From Colius striatus (Eukaryota; Chordata; Aves; Coliiformes; Coliidae), in NCBI RefSeq assembly GCF_028858725.1, contig NC_084763.1, forward strand, positions 8,618,001 through 8,682,000: a stretch of 64,000 nucleotides of DNA, given 5' to 3'. A program made the translations under genes and the position numbers. Below the pieces are notes generated by a model, which was not told the origin of the DNA, made no database searches, and saw only the letters and a list, made by a program, of their open reading frames with translations. This document shows, in pieces, positions 48,401 to 60,400 of this stretch (the stretch's first letter is position 1; the number at the start of each line of letters is the position of its first letter).

Positions 48401-51400
48401 AAGCCTTCAGGCCAAAAGGGCACTGCAGCAAAGGTAAGCAACATCTCTGCTTCATCAAAGCAAAGGTGATTTTGATTCGTCTTGAACAAGACAGCTAGGG
48501 AATAAATACTCCATTGCTAAATGTCACACGTACACAGTTCCTTTCTTTTCAACAGACACTAGAGGGAGCAGCTTTAATAAGTACCAGAGATGCATATGAA
48601 ACTTCTATCAATTCTTTATCATTTCAGCGATATTCAAGTGTCATATTTAGTGAAGATTTGACCCAAAAGAGGCCTGGAGTTAAATGTGGGAGCTGGCAGT
48701 AGTTGACAAGGACACTCTTGACCACTAAAAAATATTGCACGGTATTGTAAAAGCTAAAAAACCACACCCATGGAATTAAATGCACATTATCCTTTCCTTA
48801 TTCATCTCAGTGGACTGTAATTTCCAACTGAAAAAGCACTCTCAAATACCTGTAATCCTGACCTAATCTGCCACATACAATTTGTGCAACCCAAACGAAG
48901 CCAGACCTAGAAAGCTGGGAGCAGAAACGTTACAAATGTTGATATTGGCACATTTGGTTTTCAGGTAAAGCACCTTGATGTCACAATGATGCTCCAGAAG
49001 AGAGGTGTTTAGTTAGACCACATTTGTGAGGAGGGAGAGGCAAAGTTAAGGAGTGAACACATTTGTGGGTGTTGTGTTTTAGTGAACTGGCTATTGAGGT
49101 AGGAGTAAGGAAAGGTCAAAGGCTTCAGGAGCATTGTTCTGGTGCAGTCACACGTGGCAGTGCAAGGCCAGTCAAGAGGGGATGCTCCAGACACTTCTGC
49201 AGCTGAGTGACACTGCATCCACTTCCCACAGGCAAGAGCAGCCAAGGAAGGGGACAGAGAGGAGCATCGGGCCTTTCAGTGGCATCTGGAGTCTCCCATC
49301 ACCAAATGCAACACCAGGGAAGGAAGTGTTATGATGGCTAAAGCCCGAAACAGGGACTAAAGGTTGGATCCTGTTTCCCACTGAGGACAGCGTTGTCTCG
49401 GGCCTTCAGTGCTTGTTTGCCTTCCCCGTAAGTATATACCTTTCCTGTCTGCAGAAGTAGCCAAAAATCACACACATAAGAAACAAGAGCATTCAGTGGA
49501 GTGAGGGATGTGCTCACAAGCTGTTCAGAAGAACCATATAAACAACACGAGGGGAAGTGTGGCCCTGTGTTAAGACACCATTTTTCATGTGCCCATTCCA
49601 CTAGTCCCTTCTAGGAAAGCTTCATTAAAGACTGCATAATAATTTTTGCTTGTGTTGTTCAAGTATTGATATTACATAAAGGCAAATAAGGCTTAGCAGG
49701 CAAATGGGGGTCTGATAGATAATCAGGAGTCTTTCCAAAGGAGAACAATCCCCCTCCAGGGAATCTCTTTCAGAGGGATAAAGAACTGCTGGGGAGAGTC
49801 CAGCACATGGCCACCAAGAAGATCAGGGGACTGAAGCATCTTTCTTACGAGGAAAGGCTGCGGGAACTGGGGCTGCTAAGTCTGGAGAAGAGGAGATTGA
49901 GGGTGGATCTCATTAATATTTACAAATGACTCAGCGGTGGGTGTCAGGAGGTTGAGGCATCACTTTTTTTGAGACAGGACAAGGGGTAATAGAAAAGCTG
50001 GAACACAAAAAGTTTCATTTAAGGAAAAATTCTTTCCCTGTTGAGGTGAGGGAGCCCTGGCACAGGCTGCCCAGGGAGGGTGTGGAAGCTCCTTCCTTAG
50101 AGGTCTTCAAAACCCTCCTGGACACGTTCCTGAGTGTCTTGATCTAGTGGATCTGCTTTGGCAGGGGGGTTGGACTGGATGATCATAGAATCATAGAGTG
50201 ATAGGGTTGGAAGGGACCTTTAGAGATATCTAAGTCCAACCCCCCTGCAGAAGCACGTTCACCTAGATCAGGTCGCATGGGAACGTGTCCAGGCAAGTCT
50301 TGGAGACCTCCAAGGAAGGAGCCTCCACACTCTCACTGGGCAGCCTGTGCCAGGGCTCATCTCATCTCAACAGGAAAATCTGTGAAATCAATCATCTCTA
50401 AAGGTCCCTTCCAACTCCTACTATTCTGTAATTCTGTGATATCTATGTATCTGTGTTGGAAAGTTTTCTACTTCTCCCTCTTGCCCATCATTGCAGAGTT
50501 ATGTTCAGTTCAGTTAGAGCTGAAGAAGTAATGAAAAAAATTACAAAGTTGAGGAGAAAAACTCAAGGATGAAAAGAAAAAAAAAAGCCAAGGATCCAAT
50601 CCACTGAAAGTGCAGCAGTCACAGAATTACCCCTGGAAAGCCCCTTCTGCCACACTAGCAGGTCCTGCTTGCACCAGGTCATTGAGACCTGGGGCAATAC
50701 CTTCCCATCTTCTACGTGCTGGTTTTCGATTCCTAGAGCTAACCCAAACCATCCAGATTGATGGCCAGATAAATCCTTGCCATCCTCCACGTTCCTCACA
50801 AAAATTATCTAACACATCCTTCAAAGTGCTCTGTGAACAGCAAAACTAGGGGCAGAGCCTTCCACAGCAGCACCAAATTCTCAACCAGTGTCTGTCTTCA
50901 GAAATAATGCAGCACCCCCGGGCACAGTCAGTCATCACCTCCACGTGCCTTTGAACATGATGCACATGCATTTGTTATAATGTGCATACATGTTGGGGTC
51001 CCATGTCCTGGTCCATCTGAATGCACCTACAGCTTTTTCATGGACTCTTTTTTCGCCATGGAAAACGTGCTGCTTCTGCCTCTTAAAGAGCATCCCAGTA
51101 ATTCAGACAAGCACTCACAGAAGAAAGGTTTCCTTCCTGAGGATCAGATTCTCACTCAGCTCCTAAAAAGAGTGCACCATGTTATGGACCAGAGAGCAAA
51201 CATTTATGCTACCCCAGGCTGGTCACCTGGCAGCCATGTGGTGACCCAAATTCGTGGCTTGGCTGCAAAGACCACTTCTAAGCTTAACACTTAAAGAAGG
51301 AAACCACTGGGACTGAGCTCCTCAGAGGAGACAGCATGAAGAAAGCTCAAGTTTTCAAACTCAGCTTTACACAGACTAGAAACTAAGTCACCTCCTGCCT

Positions 51401-54400
51401 GCTTCAGCCAGGGGTAATCCTGGGTCTGCAGAGAGGCTCTGCAGAGCATCACCCATATGAAGAGCATAAAAGCAAAGCATTTAGGCCACTCATCATTTAG
51501 GCCTTCCTGGGGTTAGTCGGCAGCTAAATGTCACTCAGCTGGACTGGAAAGTTGTTCACAGGGAAGGCATTGTTTCCTGCATGGGGTATGTGAGCCCCTT
51601 CATGAGCTTGGCCCTGCTTTGAACCAGCCCGTGGAAGTGAATCCAGGCGGATGCATGCCCTTCTCCTGCCACTGCTGTGTTCCTCACCCATTGTACTTCA
51701 CCAAGGTGTGGGAAATCGTTACTCTGATAAGCTTCACGTTATCTCAATTATCAGAAGCGTGGCATGATTTGTTTCCATAGACAAACCTGTTTGAATCACA
51801 TCAGATCTGAGGTTTTCAGTGGGGTTGTGCAGGCTCAGCTGGGGAGTGGCAGGAGAGTTTGCACTCTCGAGTTATTTGCTTTCCTTTTCGAGTAGTTATT
51901 TTGGAAAGAATTAGCAGTGAATTTCTACACTGCCCTCCTAGATGAATTACAGTTCACTCCCGTCACCCATCTGGTTGATTCTTTGTAATATCTAAGAGGA
52001 AATGACTTTCTTTATCTTTGAATATATGATTAAAAAAAACGATTGCAGCCCATAAAACCAGTTCTCTGCTTGCCTTTCATCATAGTGTTCCTGGAGTGAC
52101 AATGCAGGTCGTTCACTGGCGTGTTCTCCTACCTTCATCCTGCACAAAAGTGATTATTTATATGAACAACAGCTTTTTATAGATTTTCAAAAGGAAGAGG
52201 AGGAAATCTTTGGTGTAGAGCTGAGAGACAACAACCACCAACAAAAGAGCCAATGCAACATCTCCCCTAACACATTTTAAGTGCTCGGGACACTGTTGAA
52301 GAATTATGGGATGCTCATCTACCTACTGTCAAAACAGGGTAGATACCATCTGTGAGAAGCTGATCTCAAAGGTGCTCAGTGCTGCCCTTTCCCTACAGAA
52401 GAAAGCACCATATTTGCCAACCTCCATGTAGGAGAAGTTTTGAGAGTTGTTAGTTTCTCATGTTTCCATTCACTAGCGGAGTTTTCTTCATGTACTTCAT
52501 GAGAGAGACTCACTTTGCAGAAGGACAAGGGGTAATGGGATGAAGCTGAAACACAAAAAGTTCCACTTAAACATAAGAAAAAACTCTTTCACTGTGAGGT
52601 GAGGGAGCCCTGGCACAGGCTGCCCAGGGAGGGTGTGGAGGCTCCTTCCTTGGAGGTCCTCAAGACTCACCTGGACATGTTCCTGTGTGACCTGATCTAG
52701 GTGGGACCTGCTTCTGCAGGAGGGTTTGTACTAGATGATCTCTAAAGGTCCCTTCCAACCCTACCATTCTATGATAAGACATTCCCTGACTACTTTTCAC
52801 ACCCTTAAGGGTATTTCTTTTTCCTTTTTGAACATAATACAGGAACTAAGGTTGTCAAGGATGGCCACAAAGTTTTGCACTTGATTCTTGAAGCCCTTCC
52901 AAGAGAGTGTTTTATTCCGTGTAAGTAGGCAATATGATCATTAACAGCAAGAATGGCACACTAAGGGAATGGATGTGATACAAAGAGCACCAAAGGAACC
53001 CCTCATGACTATTAGGGTAGCTTCTACATCCAGGTGCTTTACAAGAGATGAGTGGTGGAGTTCCAACACATGCTAGATCCTCATAAAGCAGTCTGCTCAA
53101 CTGGTTAGCTCTGCTAAAATCATAGCCACCCCATGACTGAATTATTTACTTAATAAAGCACTCAGGTGCTTTATTTACTATATTATTTACTTAATTGTTA
53201 TATTATTGCTATATTATTTACTTAATAAAGCACTCTTTGACAAGACTTTTTCCCATCTCATTACTTCCAAAGGAGGAAGATAAGTTTCATTTTGCTGCTA
53301 CTTCTGCCACCAGAAGCAGAGCTCTCCAAGAACAAAGATGTATGTTTAGGGAAGGTATCACTGGGATTATTAGAGCAATACAGCATCAGCTATTTTAGAA
53401 GTACTACTATCAGTGTCTTACTACAGCTACTGCTTCAAGCTGTGACCAAACACAATGAGGTCCAAGTCTTGCCCAAAGGGAGCTACTGCATGTTTAGCCA
53501 GAGCACACATACTTCGTTTTGACCCTTTAAGGGCCACAGACAGTGCAGCAGATATTCAGAGACATACCCTGTGTGCTCATTTGGACTAGATCAGGCAACC
53601 AGGAGTCAGTGGCTTCCTAGAAATCCCTCTTCTTTTCTTTTCTTGTTTTGTTTAATCCCTGGGACAATTCTTTCCTCATGAAACACGAAACTCAGGAATT
53701 GATTGCATTGATACTGCTATGACTACACTCTTACTCACCCAGTAGGTACCAGGAGGATAAAATCAGTTTATCAGAACCTAGCCCTAATATGGAAAGCAAA
53801 TAGAAAATCATCCTATGAAACATGAGGCCCAGAACTGGTAAGAAATAGTTTCTTGTTCACCAATTAAAGAAAAAAGAACAACCCACAAACAAATCAAACC
53901 GATTTGCCAAGATCTAAGTCTCCTTACCTGCATGTTGCTTCAGCCAGAGGAAAAGAAGAGGGGAAGGAAAAATGTGCTAAACAAAAGAAAAACAAGCAAA
54001 ACTGAAAGGGGACAGGGAGATCATAGTTTTTAACGTTATTAATCCAAAAAAAGCTGCTTAAGCACAGAAGATGTCTTTGCCTCTTCACTCCCATGATAAA
54101 AATGTACTCATTTCCAGGGGTGTTAGCAAGCGAGTTGGGAGTTTTTGTGGAATTGTTATTCAATCAGTTGTGCCCTTCTGGCACATTCGTGGTGGTAACA
54201 ACAGACTGGAGTGTGCTGATGTGCAGTGTAAGGAGGGATAAAAGCAGTGTGTTCAGAAGACTGCTGTGGCACAACTCAAAAGGCACAGCCCTCATTATTA
54301 CAAGGTCACAGCTTAACCACCTCTACAGAGCCTGGCATCAGAGATAGTTACATCACAGGGCATTTTACTTCAGTCCATTTCTTTCCTACTGTTATTATTA

Positions 54401-57400
54401 CCATTTTCCCCAAGTGATTTACATCTCTGCTTAGAGCAAGCATTCTTTCCCATGGTAAGAACACAAAAACAAGGAAGAGAAAAACATATAATATGACTCA
54501 CAACCATTGCCAGCCTCAAATATTTATTCTTCCTCCAGGCATTGATTATGCCACTGTACAGAGAACACTGTGCCACCTTCTGTAAAGTCATTTACATTTG
54601 TCTCACATCCTATTCCATTTTTCCTTCCTTTGGATGTTTATTATGAGGAGGAGGAGCATCTCTTCCAGGCTGCTAACATTAGGACATGCCATCTCACTTT
54701 TTATGAAAGCATTCTCATACACTTCTTGTATTCATTATCATACCTCTAGCCCTTAAAGAGTCCAATTTGACAATGACTCATCTTTTTTTAATAGGTTTGC
54801 ATGAGTAATGGATGGTTTTCTGTTTTGCTCACCTCCACAGAGTTTACAGGTCTGTCCTCCAGCCCTGACCAACGTTCTGCTCTAATAGGTACAACGGACT
54901 CAGGCTCCCCGTAGAGCACGTGCACGTGAACTACCAAAAATGATTTGGGCTGACATTAAAAAAAACTCTTGCTGCTACATCAATCTATTAAAAAGAAGAA
55001 AAACCCAACAACCCACTTCTCCCCAAAATTGCTGGGGAACTGTAATTCTGGTCCTGTTGCGTGAACTTGCTTTGCCTTCTGCCATCTACTAGAAGAAAGT
55101 CTGGAAAAAGGACTAAGGATCGGTATCGCTTTTACCACCCACAAGCACACATCAGCATTTATAAATACTTTTCTGTTTGTTTCTACTTGTTCTGGAAGTG
55201 TAGAGAATTATTTTACTAATGGTTAAGTCTGACATCTGTTCAGGGACAAGACTGGATGCCTCACACAACCATGCCAAGCCAGTCTAGTAACCACTCTCCA
55301 CACCACCACTTCTCTGAGAGGCACGGCCAAGCTCTAGGAGAGAAGAGGGCACCTCCTAAAGGACAGCATTTTAAGAGCAACCTTTGATCCAGCCAAGATC
55401 AAATATGTCAGAGATACTGCTGGATGAGAGCTTGTGCTTCTAGTGCTGCTGACTACTCAATGATAGTTTGCAGTAGAGAGTAGAGGAAAGACAAAGTAGT
55501 CACAGATAGCCATAGAGAGCTACTGAAATCATTATGGAGCTGGCCAGAGCCATGAGGTCCATCAATACATTTCCTTAAACTTCTAGCCATCTAGATCCAT
55601 CCTAGAGGACAGAAAGGAGGAAAAGTGAAAGGCCAGACACAAACTGTGTGTAGCTGCAGGCTTCCTAGGTCAGTTTAGTGGATGAGATAACCCTGAAGAA
55701 GCCTCCCATATTGGAAGAATCACAGAATCACTGGGCAGCCCGTTTCAGTGCTCCCTCACCTGAACACTGAAGAAGTTTTTCCTTATGTTTCTTTGGAACC
55801 TCTTCTGTTCCAAAAATGGCTCCTTCACAGTAAAAGCTATACTTCTCTTCACCCTGAGATTTCTTCAATCTTCAACCCAAGGGCTAAAGTCTAAAAAAAC
55901 CAGACTTTGCACCCCTGAGTCAGATAAACAAGCAAGATATGAGAAAGAGATAGGGCAAAATATAAGAAAGAGGAGCAAAAGGGTAAGTAATAGTAAGTAA
56001 CAGGGAATAAGAATGACAGTCAAATCAGCTGGACAGTTTGGAATAATCTCCTTTGAGTGGTTAATCACTGACTCCATAGTGGCCTTGAAGAAACAAACAG
56101 GGCAGAAGGATGTAGCTTCAGATGATGAATTATGTAGAAGTCCATCCCATGGTTGAACTAGGCAAAGGAGACAGTAAGAGACTTGACTCTACTTCTCCTC
56201 TTTACAAGTGGGGCCCTGAAACATGATGCAGCAACAGGGCTGGAAGAGACCAATCAAAGTCTCTGCACCTGAGTTAGCAGCCAAGTCTACATCTTCTTTG
56301 AAAACGAGACTGCTGTTTCCTCATCTGACTTTAGAGGACATCCAAACATACTGAAGTTCCAAAGGGGTCAACTTCTTTCTGGAAAGGACGGTCTTAAGAA
56401 CAGGCAGTAAGCATATCTCATTTACAGCAACTAATTCATTTGTTGCCAACTGGCTGATAATCTTTTTTAACCAACAGCTATGAAGCAAAGCAAGATTGCA
56501 AGATGAGGCTCACACTGTACAGCAGGATTATGGTATGTATTCAGTCCTGAAGTAACTGCATTTCTGGTTTACACATCTGCTGCTGTAAAAAATAAACCAT
56601 CACATCAAAGAGAAAGGATTGTCTTGGCATTACAAGAGTGCTTGGGACTCAGGAGACTGAGGTTCACTTCCCAGGTCTGTTTGGAGTTGGTCACCTTAGG
56701 TGACTTTGCCAAAATTGTGTGATTTCCTTGTAATTCCATAAATCAAAGGTAATAATTCTTCCCTACCCCTCTGGGACTGCTCCTTCACCTCACTCTCCAA
56801 GAAACTGAACAGCAGCAGCAGTGCAGGACATTTTGGTTGCACGAGCAACAGATAAATTCCAGCTGATCCAACCTGAGTAGCTGCAGAGCTCAGGCAGCAG
56901 TGGTGTGACCCTTATTCTCCAAGGGTGAAGTATCAGCAGCCCTTCCCTGCTCTTCAATCAGGAGCCTTCAATGGCAGCTCCCATGCCAGAGCTGGCTTCT
57001 CCGCAGGGAATAACACTCGCCTGCAAGGGCAGCATGGACTGCATGACCAGCCACTTGGTGCTTTCACTGAGGAAATGGTGACAGGTCAGATAAAAGGCCT
57101 TGAGTGACCAGCTGCTCCATGGCAAGCCATATTATGGCTCATTTCCAACTGCCCTAGCAAACACACACACACAGAGGGATATTTATATCCATGCAAGCAA
57201 GCAGGGATGTGTCTGTGCTTACCCCAGCAAACAGGAATCAGCGCCTCTCTTTCGAGCTCCCAGGGATAACCTTTCACAAGTAAACAACCTGCTCTGCTCC
57301 GAGAGGGATTTTATAAAGAACAGAGATTACAATGGGCTTAATCATGATTAAACACTGATCTGGCTCAATCTAGTCAAAAGCAGACAAAAGATAAATAAAA

Positions 57401-60400
57401 ACCACCAGCAGATGCATTTCATACTGGAAATTCTGGAACCTCAATTGACGTCACACATTTTATGTCCAGATAATATCTCGAGGAAACAGTATACTGGAGC
57501 AAGAAAACAAAGGCAAATCTCTAGTTAAAATTCTCCATGTGCTGTGTAGAAGGAAGAAGGCTACAGCAGGGAATGCACAGCGTGGCAGCTCAGCATTTTC
57601 CAGACCTGTTTTTGGCTGTAGCTGAAATGGCATTGTTAGAGGGATGCTACTGGAAAGAAAGAAGCGCTCCCTTTTGTCCTCATCTCCTTGGTCTCACCCT
57701 GTAAAAGTGGGCAACATTAGTCCCTGCACTTCCCCTCAGCCAACAGCTGCTTCTGATTGATGACAGGCAGGTTCCTTTTCATTTACCACAATGATGCCAC
57801 CTTCTCAGTGTCACCCCAGCTGTGGTTCATCGATTCCTCAGGCACAGTATGAACATTCTGCATGATAGGAAGTTTGCATCTCCCAGATACAAACATCTGG
57901 TCGTTCCCATGAGTGAAGAAACCCAGGAAACACACTCCACACCATGGAAGACAACTCCAGCCATCAGTAATGCTGATGGAAGTGGAAAAAGTAAATAAAT
58001 GAGCACAGGACTGCTTGCTTGCAGTGCTAAGCTTTCCATGTTATTCAACAGGTTAAAGATCATAGAATGGTAGGGTTGGAAGGGACCTTTAGAGATCATC
58101 CAGTCCAACCCCCCTGCAGAAGCAGGTTCACCTAGATCATGTTGCATAGGAACGTGTCCAAGCAGGTCTTGAAGACCTCCAAGGAAGGAGACTCCACAAC
58201 CCCTCAATGTTCTCTTCAAGGAAAGAGAAGGCACTCTTCATGTAAGGGGAAGTATGTGAGGAACAAAAAAGGTATCTACCTGCAGGAGAAGGCTGATGAC
58301 AGTTTTCACATTCTGTCATCTCAACCTTCATGTCCACGCTGGTAGAAATGCCCAGGGGATGACCACATAACACCTGGCCAGCAGACAGAAGAGATTTATA
58401 CTAAGATGGCTAGAAGCTACGTAGCTGCCTGTCTGGGAGCCTAGCAAACGTATCCTGTGCTTCACAGCTACAGGACCTCCACTTCCAAACACCAACTGAA
58501 AGACTGGTGTCAATCCCTTTTGATTTGTGACCTCCGAAACTTCTCCAGTGAAGGTGAAAATCCCCATACAGACAACATAAGCCTACTGATAATTACTTTG
58601 TTCTTCTCACTGACCATTTGGACGTAGCTCACAGTGCATAAGTTCACCACCACTGGCACAGACAGATCTTGAGAGTGAACCTGATGCTACTCATCCTGAT
58701 GATTTTCGAGCTGCAAGTCATCGTCAACTTTGAGAATATCAACCCTGAAAAAAATGTCAATCCTTGCCTCGACTCCTCCTGAGCTTCAGCCCACCCAGGC
58801 TCTCTCTCACACCAGCCTAGATCTGTTCCAACTTCAAGCAGAGCAATCACTGCTTTGCAGATGGAAGTACATGTTCTAGATGGGAAGTCAACAAACAGCT
58901 CTGCCTGTGGAGTCAGGTGGACAGCCCTTCCTCATCCAGAGGAACAGCAGATGCACTTGCTTAAGAATACACAAATAGGAAAATAGTGGGTTATTGTTGC
59001 TTGTTCCCAATGCAGGCTGATCTTATAAAAGGCTGTCAGGGGGTTACTGAACATAATGTTGTGACCAGATTATTTAAGTTTCCTCAATAATCTACCTCTA
59101 AAAGAGCTCAAAAGCCTGTGTTAACACCTCAAAGGCACAGGGGAAAACATTTGACAGAATATATTCTTACACTATGGATAACTCTTCCTGCACATCCTAC
59201 TGGCATCAAGCACCATTTTTGCAATCATTTTGTTGTACTTGCTGACTATGGAAGAGGAATACAGATCTAAATGCTAAAGCAGCAACCAATGTGAAATGTC
59301 ACCTGGCTAGGCAGTTCAACCTGCTAATCATCTAGTTATTTCATAGAACCATAGAATGGTAGGGGTTGGAAGGGACCTTCAGAGATTATCTAGTCCAATC
59401 CCCCTGCAGAAGCAGGGTCACCTAGATCAGGTCGCATAGGAACATGTCCAGGAGGGTCTTGATCTCCAAGGAAGGAGCCTCCACAGCCCCTCTGGGCAGC
59501 CTGTGCCAGGGCTCCCTCACCTCAACAGTGAAAGAGTTTTTTCTTATGTTTAAGTGGAACTTTTTGTGTTCCAGCTTCATCCCATTACCCCTTGTCCTGT
59601 TGCTGGCTACTATAGAAAAAAGGGATGTCCCAACCTCCTGACACTCACCCTTTAGATATCATTGGATCATAGAATGGTAGGGGTTGGAAGGGACCTTTAG
59701 AGATCATCCAGTCCAACACTCCTGCAGAATCAGGTCCACCTAGATCAGGTCACACAGGAACGTGTCCAGGAGGGTTTGAAGACCTCTAAGGGAAGAGCCT
59801 CCACACCCTCCCTGGGCAGCCTGTGCCAGGGCTCCCTCACCTGAACAGGGAAATAGATTTTTCTTATGTTTAAATGGAACTTTTTGTGAACCCAGTGCAT
59901 TCCTTAGAGCAGGGGTTTTTTTTCCCTTCCCCAAATAAATACAATTAACACATGCCAAGTAGAATTCTTCATCTGCAATTAAAGACTTTCCAAAATTAGA
60001 CAAAGAAAGTACTCAAAAGCACATTGGGGCAAGAGTGTCCCTGGGGACCTCTCCCAGAGCTGTGCTTCTAGAAGAGGAAGAGATGCTTCATACAGGTCAC
60101 AGTGCAAACAAACCTGCATGCCTAAGATAGTTCTTTCTAAAGCCTGAGCGGCCCTGAACCGTTGCAGGGACAAGGCTGTCCTGCCAGCCTTCCCTTGGCA
60201 TCAGTTCATTACTGTCCCCAGCAAACAGCAGCAGCAAAGGCATGTCAGCTATGCAGTCCCACAGCAGCCAGGGAGAGCCCAGTGAGGACACTGGGGCAAA
60301 GCAAACAGATGGATCTGAAGGTTCAAGGTAAGACAAAATACAGGTAAGCATACGCTTAGTTTTAAGCTGCTGGTGAGACCACTCACGTGGAGTACCTACT

